Shown here piece after piece: positions 7,103-7,356 of a DNA stretch of 7,356 nucleotides; within the stretch, counting starts at the first letter, position 1; the number at the start of each line of letters is the position of its first letter. Made by a program: the position numbers and the translations under genes. The stretch covers positions 1-7,356 of the forward strand of contig CAIPVK010000088.1 of assembly GCA_903868455.1 (NCBI GenBank), given 5' to 3'. Under the pieces are notes generated by a model, which was not told where the DNA came from, did no database searches, and was given only the letters and a program-made list of their open reading frames with translations. Origin of the DNA: an uncultured Opitutia bacterium (GTDB taxonomy: Bacteria; Verrucomicrobiota; Verrucomicrobiia; Opitutales; UBA953).

Positions 7103-7356
7103 ATGCCTTCCGACGCCGACCGATTCCTCCTTCCCCGCCCCTCCCATCCGGCGGGCGCCCCCAACCCCCTCCAGGACCTCGCCTACAAGGTCACGGGCTG
7201 CGCCATCACGGTGCTCAACGCCATCGGCCCCGGGCTCGACCTCGCGATCTACCGCAAGGCGCTCCTCATGGAGCTCAAGAAGCAGGGGCTCGAGTCGGAG
7301 ACCGACGTCGAGGTGCGCTTCACCTACGACGGCAAGCTCCTCGGCAAGGCCGAGCT
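7103..7356 (+). CDS. GxxExxY-family protein (partial, N-terminal part)
   Basis: The first 84 residues are present; the gene runs off the right edge. After a proline-rich, probably unstructured leader (residues 1-22), the segment LAYKVTGCAITVLNAIGPG (26-44) and the following IYRKALLMELKKQGL (49-63) match the N-terminal half of GxxExxY proteins (typically ...VHxxLGPGLLExxYexaLxxELxxxGl). This is a widespread family of about 130 residues, of unknown role, related to PD-(D/E)XK nucleases. Here the naming motif is GLDLAIY (44-50), with Leu47 where Glu is expected and an Asp one residue earlier. The later conserved acidic and ExK residues lie beyond the window. It begins 39 bp after glgA on the same strand and could be read through from the operon or carry its own weak promoter. 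Confidence 0.75.
   Translation, partial: MPSDADRFLLPRPSHPAGAPNPLQDLAYKVTGCAITVLNAIGPGLDLAIYRKALLMELKKQGLESETDVEVRFTYDGKLLGKAE

Noticed and set aside
5357..7147. Long minus-strand frame opposite glgA
   Set aside because: Shadow of glgA in high-GC DNA, with no recognisable motif and low-complexity composition.

Overview
The window is a GC-rich, gene-dense stretch of bacterial chromosome. GC content is high throughput the coding parts, coding spacing is tight (overlaps of 4 bp, a gap of 1 bp), and most starts have no convincing Shine-Dalgarno sequence. A complete exosortase, a GxxExxY-family protein and a TAnnnT-type -10 placed 7 bp before a start codon would fit Verrucomicrobiota (an Opitutales-like member) best. 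This assignment is a guess from style and gene content; Planctomycetota, Acidobacteriota or another exosortase-bearing phylum cannot be excluded.

Layout. (1) 1-137: the last 44 codons of an unidentified + strand gene. (2) 138-260: a convergent intergenic region with a stem-loop (167-192) and a degenerate 10-bp tandem repeat (211-260). (3) 261-2792, minus strand: a complete mutS DNA mismatch-repair gene. (4) 2793-2885: a 93-bp divergent promoter region in which both directions show a similar -35/16 bp/-10/7 bp/start layout, suggesting leaderless transcripts. (5) 2886-7063, plus strand: four tightly packed genes, namely two peptide-type (DppD/OppD-like and DppF/OppF-like) ABC transporter ATPases, an exosortase, and a GT5 glycogen synthase. 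The gene junctions are ATGA, TGAcATG and ATGA, so these are very probably one translationally coupled operon. (6) 7103 to the window end: the start of a GxxExxY-family protein, 39 bp after glgA.

How the genes work together. MutS is a housekeeping repair protein with no evident tie to its divergent neighbours. The operon links an energy-coupling ATPase pair with no permease or binding protein beside it, a membrane cysteine transpeptidase-like protein that processes C-terminally tagged exported proteins, and an alpha-glucan synthase. That combination is the most unusual thing here, but the sequence alone does not show a shared function. I found no mobile element, CRISPR array, RNA gene or defence cassette, and no convincing sign of a wholly new system.
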